Origin: JAYWDA01 sp043747555
GTDB taxonomy: Bacteria; Bdellovibrionota; Bdellovibrionia; Bdellovibrionales; Bdellovibrionaceae
Direction: 5' to 3'
Assembly: GCA_043747555.1 (NCBI GenBank)
Contig: JAYTOY010000037.1
Span: 1 to 20,399, forward strand
DNA: 20,399 nucleotides
Within the stretch, counting starts at the first letter, position 1, and the number at the start of each line of letters is the position of its first letter. Positions 7,439 through 14,857 of this stretch are shown in pieces. The notes below the pieces were generated by a model that had not been told where the DNA came from, did no database searches, and worked only from the letters and a program-made list of their open reading frames with translations. A program made the position numbers and the translations under genes.

Positions 7439-9147
7439 AATTTCTCCTTGCTGACAGATTTAATCTTACTTTTAAATACTTCCTGTGCGGCTTTCACTTT
7501 CGGATGAGCGGCCGTCAGGGTTCTCATCTCATCGTTTTCATCACTTTTTTTCTGTTGGGCATGCGCTTGGGCACTTTGCCCATCAACAGTTTCCTTGCCC
7601 AGCAGCACTTCCAAAGAATAACCAGGGCCCCAGTATGAATCAATAAAAGCCTTTAGTTTTTTTCGGATTTCGGCGTCTTTCATCTGATCTTTTAAAAACA
7701 TCAATTTCGGAGACACACCAACATAAATGACGCTATTTTCAATTTTAGAAAAGATTAGGTTTTCAATTTTTGCAGCAAACATCGCGTCTTTTTCACGGAT
7801 GCTTTCAACAAAATCCATCCAGCGGTCTTTAGGATCTGTCAGATTCTTCTTAATCACCACAGGCTCAGCCATCAAAGCTGGAGCCGACTGCACAAGAGCT
7901 GCCACAGGTTTCGCAGAAAGGGTTGGCTCAAGCTTTGCGATTAAGGGCTCCGTCGGCTCAAACTTTTTTTTTAGAACTTCGGGAGGCTTAGTTTCAGAGG
8001 GCTTGGCTCGGCCAGGAACGGGCCCTTGCTGAATCAGCTGCTTTAAATCGACAATTTGTGGAGCACTGGCCATCCGTAAAAGCAGCATTTCCAAAACTAA
8101 GCCCGGGTCTTGCGCGCGGGCAATATCCTGAGCGCCCTTTAAAGCCATATCAAATAAGAAGTGCAAATCTTCTTGGCTTAAAGCCACGCCCATTTCAGCT
8201 AAGGCTTTTAATTCTGAATCAGGAAGCTGCAAAATATCAGACATTTCAGAGCCAGAAACTTTGATAATTAATAAATTTCGAACAGATTCTAATAAATCTT
8301 GAGAAAATATTTTTGCATCAAAACCTGATTTCGAAATATTTTCTAAGGCCGTTAGAGCCCCTTGAGTATCACGGGCCACAAGCGCTTTTAAAGTGTCTAG
8401 CAAAAGTCCACGATCAGAAAGACCCAAGATATCTGTGCACAAAGCTGTCGTCAGTTGCCCATTAGTGAATGATATCACTTGATCAAGTAAGCTTTGTGAA
8501 TCCCGCATGCTGCCGTCACCTTGGCGGGCAATCAACCACAAAGCTTCTTCTTCATAGGCGACTTTTTCGCTGTCACAGATTAGTTTTAAATGCTCAGCAA
8601 TTTGGCGTGTGGGAATTCTTCTAAAATCAAAACGCTGACAGCGTGATAAAATGGTTTGCGGAATTTTATGCACTTCAGTTGTCGCTAAAATAAAAATTAC
8701 ATGCGCCGGAGGCTCTTCCAAAGTTTTTAACAGGGCATTAAAAGCACTTGTGGAAAGCATATGAACTTCATCGACAATATAAATTTTGTAACGACCCGAA
8801 GTCGGCATATGCATTACGCCACTTAAAAGATCACGAATATCATCAACACCATTATTTGAAGCCGCATCAAGTTCACGCACATCGGGACTCGAGCCAGCCG
8901 CAATTTCTAAACAGAACGTGCATTGATTGCAGGGAACAAAGTCCTTGGTATTTTGACAGCGTAAACTTTTAGCTAAGATCCGCGCCGAAGAAGTTTTTCC
9001 GGTTCCGCGAGGGCCCGTAAATAATAGAGCGTGGGGCAAACGATTATTGTGAAGAGCATTCCCAAGAGTTTGCGTGATGTGAGTCTGACCGACCATTTCA
9101 CTAAAAGATTGTGGGCGCCACTTTCGGGCAATAACCTGATATGACAA
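7435..9147 (-). CDS. dnaX: DNA polymerase III tau/gamma subunit DnaX
   Basis: DnaX is the clamp-loader ATPase that also links polymerase cores to the helicase. The 570 residues show Walker A GPRGTGKT (45-52), a zinc module (C64, C73, C76, C79), Walker B IYIVDEVH (122-129) and a sensor SRCQRF motif, then the helical oligomerisation domain. A Pro/Lys/Ala-rich linker (about 380-430) leads to a tau-type C-terminal domain. The start codon is TTG at 9147, preceded by GAGGGG; the MSYQVIARKWRP start is canonical. Codons 392-395 read CTA AAA AAA AAG. A -1 shift or one extra A in the mRNA would give Val and then TGA, a 396-residue gamma-like product. It heads the operon, just after the SRP RNA gene. 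Confidence 0.97.
   Translation of the reverse strand: MSYQVIARKWRPQSFSEMVGQTHITQTLGNALHNNRLPHALLFTGPRGTGKTSSARILAKSLRCQNTKDFVPCNQCTFCLEIAAGSSPDVRELDAASNNGVDDIRDLLSGVMHMPTSGRYKIYIVDEVHMLSTSAFNALLKTLEEPPAHVIFILATTEVHKIPQTILSRCQRFDFRRIPTRQIAEHLKLICDSEKVAYEEEALWLIARQGDGSMRDSQSLLDQVISFTNGQLTTALCTDILGLSDRGLLLDTLKALVARDTQGALTALENISKSGFDAKIFSQDLLESVRNLLIIKVSGSEMSDILQLPDSELKALAEMGVALSQEDLHFLFDMALKGAQDIARAQDPGLVLEMLLLRMASAPQIVDLKQLIQQGPVPGRAKPSETKPPEVLKKKFEPTEPLIAKLEPTLSAKPVAALVQSAPALMAEPVVIKKNLTDPKDRWMDFVESIREKDAMFAAKIENLIFSKIENSVIYVGVSPKLMFLKDQMKDAEIRKKLKAFIDSYWGPGYSLEVLLGKETVDGQSAQAHAQQKKSDENDEMRTLTAAHPKVKAAQEVFKSKIKSVSKEKL
7963..7973 (-). promoter_or_regulatory. A9-G slippery run in dnaX, candidate tau/gamma recoding site
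   Basis: On the coding strand nine A followed by G span 7972-7963, within codons 392-395. In the -1 frame (or after insertion of one A by RNA polymerase) the next codons are GTT TGA. After loss of one A, the new frame ends at a TAA within about eight codons. The E. coli site A-AAA-AAG behaves the same way, and Thermus dnaX uses a run of nine A for transcriptional slippage. No clear upstream Shine-Dalgarno-like stimulator or strong downstream hairpin is visible, which favours transcriptional slippage. Confidence 0.6.
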
Positions 9148-9183
9148 TGTCCCCTCTTTTTAAGAATGCTAAAAAGTGGCCGA

Positions 9184-9332
9184 GCCCCCCATATCACATA
9201 GTCCCTTGAACACCGTTGCTTCCTTCCGGACCTAGCGGATTCATCAAAAGCTCTATTGTATGGGACCCGGCCATGCTTGGTTTACCCCAGCAGATTGGGC
9301 TTTTCACCGCTTAACGCAGCCCCCCGGGGGAT
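9184..9332 (-). ncRNA. ffs: Signal recognition particle RNA, with 5' Alu-like extension
   Basis: The minus strand contains the invariant apical loop of SRP domain IV (GGTCCGGAAGGAAGCA, about 9229-9214). The arms pair around it, for example GTCCC with GGGAC. The RNA seems longer than the 114-base E. coli 4.5S RNA. The 5' part has GTTAAGCGGTG and AATCTGCTGGG, which resemble the Alu-domain sequences of Gram-positive scRNA, and a GGGCT/AGCCC hairpin. A C5 block at the 5' end can pair with a G6 block at the 3' end, closing the molecule. A T5 run (9175-9171) follows and may terminate it. Location upstream of dnaX is the same as in Bacillus. Ends are approximate. The RNA pairs with Ffh to target membrane proteins. 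Confidence 0.88.
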
Positions 9333-9354
9333 TAGTTTTGGCACCTAATTTGAA

Positions 9355-9360
9355 TCTATA
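9355..9360 (-). promoter_or_regulatory. Candidate -10 box for the SRP RNA gene
   Basis: TATAGA on the minus strand lies about 25 bases before the inferred 5' end of the SRP RNA, with a TTAAAA-like -35 about 17 bases further upstream. The match to a housekeeping sigma-70 promoter is moderate. It may also drive the downstream dnaX operon by read-through. Confidence 0.4.
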
Positions 9361-9427
9361 CCCGACAAAGGTATTTTTTAACGACGTTTTGTTTAAATAA
9401 TTAAAATGAACGTGTCATTGTTATCAG

Positions 9428-9799
9428 ATGGTTTCTAAGCGTGGCAGCATCCTTATTGTCGAAGACGATTTTGACCTTCGTAAAACCATTGCCGAAGTGA
9501 TTAAAAACTGTGGCTATGATATTTGCGAAGCTGAAAGTGGAGCCACTGCTTTACAAAAGATTATCGAGCGTCGGCCCAACGTGATTATTTCAGATTTGGA
9601 CATGCCGAATGGCAGTGGCCTTGATCTGGCGAAAGCGATGACAAAACATCAACTAAAAATTCCATTTGTTTTGCTCACCGGTCGGCATGAACTAGACACC
9701 GAATGCTATACCGAACCCACCATTCGCCATATTGTTTTTAAACCGTTTAAGCCTCAGGAAATTCTTTCGCTAATTCAGGATCTGACGAAAGAAAAATAA
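9428..9799 (+). CDS. Stand-alone response-regulator receiver protein
   Basis: The 123-residue protein is a single CheY-like receiver domain. It has the acidic pocket E12-D13-D14, phospho-acceptor D56 in ISDLDMP, T84 in LLTG and K105 in FKPF, so all key residues are present. There is no output domain, so it must act by binding another protein, for example a kinase, phosphotransfer protein or motility component. No histidine kinase is adjacent. The ribosome-binding site before the ATG is poor. It is divergent from the SRP RNA/dnaX unit and followed 135 bases later by the CBS-domain gene. Confidence 0.9.
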   Translation: MVSKRGSILIVEDDFDLRKTIAEVIKNCGYDICEAESGATALQKIIERRPNVIISDLDMPNGSGLDLAKAMTKHQLKIPFVLLTGRHELDTECYTEPTIRHIVFKPFKPQEILSLIQDLTKEK

Positions 9800-9858
9800 C
9801 GTGACATAAAAGCCCCACTTGAAGCGGTGGTTTGCCTCAAACTACTTTTCAAAGATTC

Positions 9859-9882
9859 GTGCCATCAAGTTCAAGATGGCAC
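9859..9882 (+). promoter_or_regulatory. Perfect 8-bp inverted repeat between receiver and CBS genes
   Basis: GTGCCATC (9859-9866) and GATGGCAC (9875-9882) form a perfect stem with an 8-base loop, 53 bases before the CBS-domain gene. No T-run follows, so a simple terminator is unlikely. An operator for a dimeric regulator or a leader hairpin is more plausible. A second smaller repeat, ACCTA-TTC-TAGGT, lies just downstream. Confidence 0.45.
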
Positions 9883-9934
9883 CCACATTGCTGTAACCTA
9901 TTCTAGGTAGTTCTTTTTCTAAAAGGAGAACCTC

Positions 9935-10858
9935 ATGGAAGATGGAATCCAGCAGTTTATGTTAAGAAAAGTAATTATTCTTAATGATCAAGACACCGTC
10001 GTACAAGCAGCCAAGGCCATGGCCGAACATCACGTCGGTTGTGTCTTAACAAATGCAAAAGAGGGTGTTTCAGGAATTATCACTGACCGAGATTTGGCTT
10101 GTCACGCTATCGGGGATGGTCTCCCCGGTGACTCTATGTTGATGGACGTGCACACTCAGGAGGAATTAAATTATGTTGCTGAAGATTCCACTTTGCAAGT
10201 TGTCATCGACCTTATGAAACGTCATGGAATCAGGCGCGTGCCAATTTTAAAAAAGGTTCATCATCACAAACTGGTTTGTGCAGGCCTTGTCACCTTGGAT
10301 GAATTGATTGTTGAAGGTTTAATTTCGATGGCCGATGTTCAAGAAATTATAAAATCGCAAGTGCCACTATTTGAAAAAAGGCCCTTAGGACGTTTTAAAA
10401 AAAGGAAAGAAGCTCGTAAGGAACAAAGTTTAAATATATTTTTTAAAACCATGGCCAGACAAATGGACTTGAACCGAAGTGAAGCTGAAATCATCATCGT
10501 TTTTTTATTAAAAATATTAGTGTCGCGGATCACTCATCAGCAAGCGATGGATTTAATGTCCAGTCTGCCAATGAAAATTCAGGAAGATTTAAAAGAACAA
10601 AAACACGGACCTGACTCTTCCATTGATGCAGAATTTATCATACAACAGCTGCAAGTTAACTTTGGATTAACATCAGCGGCCGCTGAAAGGCGAATAAAAG
10701 GCTTTTGGCTGGGTCTTGAGATGTACTTATTAAATAATGAATGCCAACATATTTTAAATCAACTGCCCAGCGACCTACAGATTCTTTTCACGGGCGAAGT
10801 TTACACTCAACCCGTTGATCAGAAGCAGCACCATCGATCGAACAGTATTTCGCAGTAA
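9935..10858 (+). CDS. CBS-pair protein fused to a DUF2267 domain
   Basis: Residues about 7-135 form two CBS motifs (repeat 1 with VVQAAKAMAEHHVGCVLT and GIITDRDLA; repeat 2 with LQVVIDLMKRHGIRRVPIL and GLVTLDELI). Such pairs bind adenine nucleotides such as AMP, ATP or SAM and regulate attached or partner modules. A basic linker (GRFKKRKEARK, 152-162) leads to a helical C-terminal part (about 167-285). Blocks such as LLKILVSRITHQQAMDLMSSLPMKIQEDL and a closing LPSDLQILF match DUF2267. The pairing suggests an energy- or stress-sensing protein, but the output is unknown. AGGAGA sits 6 bases before the ATG. It is convergent with icd, with 10 bases between. Confidence 0.85.
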   Translation: MEDGIQQFMLRKVIILNDQDTVVQAAKAMAEHHVGCVLTNAKEGVSGIITDRDLACHAIGDGLPGDSMLMDVHTQEELNYVAEDSTLQVVIDLMKRHGIRRVPILKKVHHHKLVCAGLVTLDELIVEGLISMADVQEIIKSQVPLFEKRPLGRFKKRKEARKEQSLNIFFKTMARQMDLNRSEAEIIIVFLLKILVSRITHQQAMDLMSSLPMKIQEDLKEQKHGPDSSIDAEFIIQQLQVNFGLTSAAAERRIKGFWLGLEMYLLNNECQHILNQLPSDLQILFTGEVYTQPVDQKQHHRSNSISQ

Positions 10859-10868
10859 GGAATTAAAA

Positions 10869-12098
10869 CTAGTTGATCAAAGCTTTCTTTAAATTAGCGT
10901 CGATCGCTTCTAAAAAGGGCTCAGTGTTTAAATATTTATCAGGTGTGACTTTGTCGCCGAAAATGCAAGAGGCTAAATCCTTGGTCATTTTTCCAGACTC
11001 AACAGTTTCGATGCAAACCTTTTCTAAAGTCAGTGCAAACTGGGCAAGCTCTTTATTGTTATCCAATTTTGCTCGGTGCTCTAATCCACGTGTCCAAGCA
11101 AAAATAGAGGCAATCGGATTTGTTGAAGTGGATTTTCCCTGCTGATGCATTCGGTAATGTCGTGTGACAGTTCCGTGAGCCGCTTCAGATTCCATCGTCT
11201 TTCCATCCGGGGTAATCAAAACCGAAGTCATCAGTCCCAATGAACCAAAACCTTGCGCTACAATGTCAGACTGAACATCCCCATCATAGTTTTTACAAGC
11301 CCAAACAAAACCGCCACTCCATTTGATCGCTGAAGCGACCATATCGTCGATCAAACGATGTTCGTAAGTGATGCCAGCGGCTTCAAATTTAGTTTTAAAA
11401 TCTTTTAGATAGATCTCTTCAAAAATATCTTTAAAGCGCCCGTCATATTTTTTTAAAATGGTGTTTTTAGATGAAAAGTACAATGGCCATTTTTTCTCTA
11501 AGGCCATATTAAAGCAAGACTGAGCAAAGCCACGAATTGATTCTTCAGTATTGTACATCGCCATAGCAACGCCATCGCCTTTAAAATTAAAAACTTCATG
11601 AGTGACAGCCGCACCGCCACCCTCGGGCTGGAAAGTCAGAGTCAGCTTGCCTTTGCCTTTAGTCACAAAATCAGTGGCGCGGTACTGATCGCCAAAAGCA
11701 TGACGACCGATACAAATTGGCTGTGTCCAGTGGGGAACCAGGCGCGGAATATTTTTAATAATAATCGGTTCACGAAAAACCGTTCCATCTAAAATATTTC
11801 GGATAGTGCCATTCGGAGACTTCCACATTTGTTTTAGTTTAAATTCTGTGACCCGAGCTTCGTCGGGAGTGATCGTTGCGCACTTGATGCCGACATTATA
11901 TTTTTTAATCGCTTCAGCCGCATCGATTGTCACTTGATCGTTTGTTTGATCACGATGCTCCATGCCTAAGTCGAAATATTTAATATCAATATCCAAATAC
12001 GGCAGGATTAATTTTTGTTTAATAAAGGACCAAATAATTCGAGTCATTTCGTCGCCATCAAGTTCAACGACGGGGTTGGCCACTTTAATCTTATTCAT
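10869..12098 (-). CDS. icd: NADP-dependent isocitrate dehydrogenase, eukaryotic-type
   Basis: The enzyme oxidatively decarboxylates isocitrate to 2-oxoglutarate in the TCA cycle and makes NADPH. The 409 residues match the homodimeric eukaryotic-like subfamily rather than E. coli Icd. Seen are VELDGDEMTRIIW, SPNGTIRNILDGTVFREPI, GRHAFGDQYRATDF (with the Arg equivalent to human IDH1 Arg132), YDGDVQSDIVAQGFGSLGLM for metal binding, and HGTVTRHYRMHQQGK with TSTNPIASIFAWTRGL for NADP and dimer contacts. GGAGA lies 6 bases before the ATG. A perfect AT-rich inverted repeat lies upstream. It may have its own promoter although it follows srkA on the same strand. Confidence 0.96.
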   Translation of the reverse strand: MNKIKVANPVVELDGDEMTRIIWSFIKQKLILPYLDIDIKYFDLGMEHRDQTNDQVTIDAAEAIKKYNVGIKCATITPDEARVTEFKLKQMWKSPNGTIRNILDGTVFREPIIIKNIPRLVPHWTQPICIGRHAFGDQYRATDFVTKGKGKLTLTFQPEGGGAAVTHEVFNFKGDGVAMAMYNTEESIRGFAQSCFNMALEKKWPLYFSSKNTILKKYDGRFKDIFEEIYLKDFKTKFEAAGITYEHRLIDDMVASAIKWSGGFVWACKNYDGDVQSDIVAQGFGSLGLMTSVLITPDGKTMESEAAHGTVTRHYRMHQQGKSTSTNPIASIFAWTRGLEHRAKLDNNKELAQFALTLEKVCIETVESGKMTKDLASCIFGDKVTPDKYLNTEPFLEAIDANLKKALIN

Positions 12099-12128
12099 TT
12101 TTTCTCCATTGCGGAATTGTTCGAAGGT

Positions 12129-12147
12129 CTTAATTTTTCAAATTAAG
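12129..12147. promoter_or_regulatory. Perfect AT-rich inverted repeat upstream of icd
   Basis: CTTAATTT (12129-12136) and AAATTAAG (12140-12147) form an 8-bp perfect repeat around a 3-base centre, 31 bases before the icd start codon. It could be an operator for icd, or a weak terminator of srkA. A second hairpin, GCCTT-ATGC-AAGGC (12162-12175), lies just upstream. No clear T-run follows either on the minus strand. Confidence 0.45.
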
Positions 12148-12189
12148 TCGGTCGGGTCACGGCCTTATGCAAGGCGATACGAATCTTAT

Positions 12190-13203
12190 TTAGGAAAGGT
12201 CTAGACTCCAGGCGATTTTCTCAAGCGCTTCAGTTTCCTCGGCCCAATATCCATAGGTGTTAAATTCGGGAAAAATGCGGGGAAATGAGGGATCTTCCCA
12301 GCGCTTTGCAATCCATGAGGCATAAGAAATAATTCGTAAGCCTTGAAGGACAGGAATCCAATCCCACTGGTGGTGGGGAAAATCGCGCAATTCTTCATAG
12401 CCTTTTAAGATCAGCTCGCGCTCGCGGCTTTCTTGATCCCGGTCTCCAGAAAATAACATCCAAAAATCTTGCACAGCCGGGCCATTTACAAAGTCATCAA
12501 AATCGACCAAAAAAAACTTTTCTTCCGGCGCATTGCCATCGTTATTAGCTGTGACTGATCTGCGCAAGTTGACGTCGCCACCCTGCAAAAGATTTCCGCG
12601 GTGGCAGTCACCATGAATACGCAAAAATTCTGAAGGGTCGATCACGTCGGAAAATGTTTCAAGAATTTTAACAGCCGCCGCATTGTAGCGATCCATGGTT
12701 TCAGGACTGATCCAATCTTGCAAAAGATCTAGGGCGTCCCAAGCGCCCGGAAAGTTTTCATCCATGGAAACGCGGTGAGGGGCTTTTTTCCGAGCTCCCA
12801 AATTATGAACCTGAGCCATTAGATGACCGACTTTAACATAATCATTGTCTAAAAGTTCTTGCGGTAAGCGGCCCCTGATTTTTGGAAAAAAAGCAGTCCA
12901 CATGCCGTCGCAATCAATCAAAGTTCGCTGATTTTTCAAAATTAATGGGGCGACAGCAGGGATGCCTTCTTTTTTTAAATCATATAAAAATTCGTGCTCA
13001 TCTAAAATAGCTTCTTTGGACCAACGGTTGGGGCGATAGAATTTAGCAATAACCCTGTTGCCATCTTCGCAGACAATATCAAAAACCCGATTTTCATAAG
13101 AATTTAATTGCGAAAACTCTCCGGTCGGATGAAAGCCCGCCTCTTCAGCGCCACTTAAGACTTTATCGGGACTTAAATTAAAAAAACTTGAGACATCAGA
13201 CAT
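12190..13203 (-). CDS. srkA: SrkA/YihE-type stress response kinase
   Basis: The 337-residue protein has the aminoglycoside-phosphotransferase-like kinase fold of SrkA (YihE). Motifs are QLNSYENRVFDI (32-43), VIAKFYRPNRW (51-61, with the ATP-binding Lys54), the catalytic loop HGDCHRGNLL (197-206) and the metal-binding VDFDDFVNGPAVQDFWML (233-250). SrkA is a Ser/Thr protein kinase that protects against envelope and reactive-oxygen stress. An insert of about 20 residues (207-229) separates the catalytic loop from the DFDD motif, where the E. coli enzyme has a short link. The ATG lies in the palindrome AGACATGTCT and lacks a good ribosome-binding site. It follows the PAP2 gene by 19 bases, so coupling is likely. 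Confidence 0.9.
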   Translation of the reverse strand: MSDVSSFFNLSPDKVLSGAEEAGFHPTGEFSQLNSYENRVFDIVCEDGNRVIAKFYRPNRWSKEAILDEHEFLYDLKKEGIPAVAPLILKNQRTLIDCDGMWTAFFPKIRGRLPQELLDNDYVKVGHLMAQVHNLGARKKAPHRVSMDENFPGAWDALDLLQDWISPETMDRYNAAAVKILETFSDVIDPSEFLRIHGDCHRGNLLQGGDVNLRRSVTANNDGNAPEEKFFLVDFDDFVNGPAVQDFWMLFSGDRDQESRERELILKGYEELRDFPHHQWDWIPVLQGLRIISYASWIAKRWEDPSFPRIFPEFNTYGYWAEETEALEKIAWSLDLS

Positions 13204-13222
13204 GTCTAGTATTTAGCATTAT

Positions 13223-13864
13223 TCAGTAAGGACGAGAAGATAAAGAATATTGGCTTGAGCCGTATTTCTGCATCAGCCAAACGGACCAAAGTGCTCCTAA
13301 ATGGCCCACCAAGCCGCCAACCATGATATCGCTAAGAAAATGAGCATGAACCACGACACGTGAAAAAGTTAAAATCGATGCTAATAAATAAATGGACCAA
13401 GCCCCTCGTGGCCACAAGAAAGCCAGCATTGTTGCCGAACAAAATAAAACTTGTGTGTGCCCCGAAGGCATCGATTGATAGTAAGAGTCAAAAGTCAGCG
13501 GTGAAAAAATATGGGAATCAAAAGCTTCAGAAACATGCGGCCTTTGCCGGCCGACCAAAATTTTAATTAAATTTCCAAGCAAGCCAGAAAAAATTAAAGC
13601 CAGAACATAATTAAGGCTCCAGGCTTTTAGCCACTGGCGACGCTTCCACGATGCATAAATAAAAGTTAGAATGGCGACACCAAAGGAATTTTCACCCAAG
13701 CCAATATCAGTAATGGCGCGCGCTGCTTTTCGAAATGGCATAAGGTCTTCGTTGTTAAAATAGGTGCTTAAATTCTGATCAATCCAAAAATAAGATAAAA
13801 GTGCTAGCCCTAAAATCAGTCCCGCTAGAATAAAACAGTACCTACGCAGGCCGTTCGCAATCAT
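13223..13864 (-). CDS. PAP2-family membrane phosphatase
   Basis: The 213-residue protein has about six membrane segments and the three acid-phosphatase motifs: K101-x6-RP (108-109), PSGH (133-136) and SR-x5-H-x3-D (S168, R169, H175, D179). Such enzymes dephosphorylate lipid phosphates such as undecaprenyl pyrophosphate, phosphatidylglycerol phosphate or lipid A, with the active site on the periplasmic face. The substrate cannot be told from sequence; undecaprenyl pyrophosphate recycling or lipid A modification are both possible. Its ATG overlaps the TGA of the upstream lipoprotein by four bases, so the two are coupled. Confidence 0.9.
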   Translation of the reverse strand: MIANGLRRYCFILAGLILGLALLSYFWIDQNLSTYFNNEDLMPFRKAARAITDIGLGENSFGVAILTFIYASWKRRQWLKAWSLNYVLALIFSGLLGNLIKILVGRQRPHVSEAFDSHIFSPLTFDSYYQSMPSGHTQVLFCSATMLAFLWPRGAWSIYLLASILTFSRVVVHAHFLSDIMVGGLVGHLGALWSVWLMQKYGSSQYSLSSRPY

Positions 13865-14604
13865 TTCAATGAACTCAGCTGACAGCTTTCGATTTTAGCT
13901 TTTGCAATGGCTTGATGGGATAAAGTTTCACAAACCATTTCGCCTGATTTTGAAGCTTGTTTTGAATTTTCAGCCTGCCATTTTAATTTTAAGCTGACTG
14001 GATCCAGCACATCAACGGTGTACTGCAGAACATACTGATCATTTGTTTTAAACAAAGAACCAATCGCTTTTTTGTTATTTAGGATTTGCACTTTTTCGCC
14101 ACAAACTTCTTTTTTATTAGCAATGTAAAAAGGCTTTTGACCTGCGGCCACTGGCCACCAAGTGGCTTTAAATTCATTTTGTCCAAGATCATTTTTTGAA
14201 AAAGAAAGTTTGATCGTTCCTTGTTCTTCTTTTTCTCGGATGGCTAGTTTTAAAGTGGCTTTACATGAAAATTCACTATTTAAAAGGGAACCAAGCTTAG
14301 TTAACGTAAATTTTTGGGCCTCATTACTAAATCGAAAAACTTCGGCGTTAGGGTCTTGGGTCGTATCCATTCTGTTATCAATGGTGGTTGGAAGTTGAGC
14401 TTGCTCCTTCAGTAATTCTTTTTCCAGTTGATCTTGCTCGGCTGCTTTTTGGGCTTCTGTATTTTTGACTGAAACTTCAGCACCTGGATTTTTGCTTCCT
14501 GCCTTATCGGCCTTCGTACAACCTATAAAGAAAAGCGGCACCAGCGCCAGGACAAGTATTGTAATGAAATGGGTTTTTAATAGCTTCTGTGTAAGGCCTG
14601 GCAT
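13861..14604 (-). CDS. Hypothetical lipoprotein upstream of PAP2
   Basis: The 247-residue product starts at the ATG at 14604, which has AAGGAG 7 bases before it. An in-frame TTG upstream at 14619 would place the ribosome-binding site inside the gene. The signal peptide ends in a lipobox (FFIGC, Cys29). The mature protein has a charged Lys/Glu/Gln linker with coiled-coil character (EAQKAAEQDQLEKELLKEQAQ), then a soluble domain of about 150 residues with Cys pairs (FSCKATL, EVCGEKV, MVCETL, ESCQL) that could form two disulfides. I do not recognise the family. Translational coupling to the PAP2 phosphatase suggests a shared envelope role. Confidence 0.8.
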   Translation of the reverse strand: MPGLTQKLLKTHFITILVLALVPLFFIGCTKADKAGSKNPGAEVSVKNTEAQKAAEQDQLEKELLKEQAQLPTTIDNRMDTTQDPNAEVFRFSNEAQKFTLTKLGSLLNSEFSCKATLKLAIREKEEQGTIKLSFSKNDLGQNEFKATWWPVAAGQKPFYIANKKEVCGEKVQILNNKKAIGSLFKTNDQYVLQYTVDVLDPVSLKLKWQAENSKQASKSGEMVCETLSHQAIAKAKIESCQLSSLK

Positions 14605-14792
14605 TTTTTGCTCCTTCAAGCGAATTCAAGTTATCTTAGTCTGATGTTCGAATTATAAGAAGGCCGGATTTCAAAAATAGGAAAATTTCCATACAATGTG
14701 ACAAGAATTGTCTCTGAAAAAGTGATTTTTAACGTCCTGTCTGTTGATCTTCTAAACACCCTTGAAAGTCCTACTGTACAGATCTCTGACAA

Positions 14793-14821
14793 TTGTGGGG
14801 TTTGGCCAAATCAACTATATT
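14793..14821 (+). promoter_or_regulatory. Candidate promoter of the stalked lipoprotein gene
   Basis: TTGTGG (14793-14798) and TATATT (14816-14821) are separated by 17 bases, a sigma-70-like layout with a good -10 and a weak -35. The predicted start near 14828 would leave a short leader with the GAAGGAGA ribosome-binding site before the ATG at 14858. Confidence 0.4.
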
Positions 14822-14857
14822 TGTATTCGCAAAGATAAACCGTTTGAAGGAGATTTT

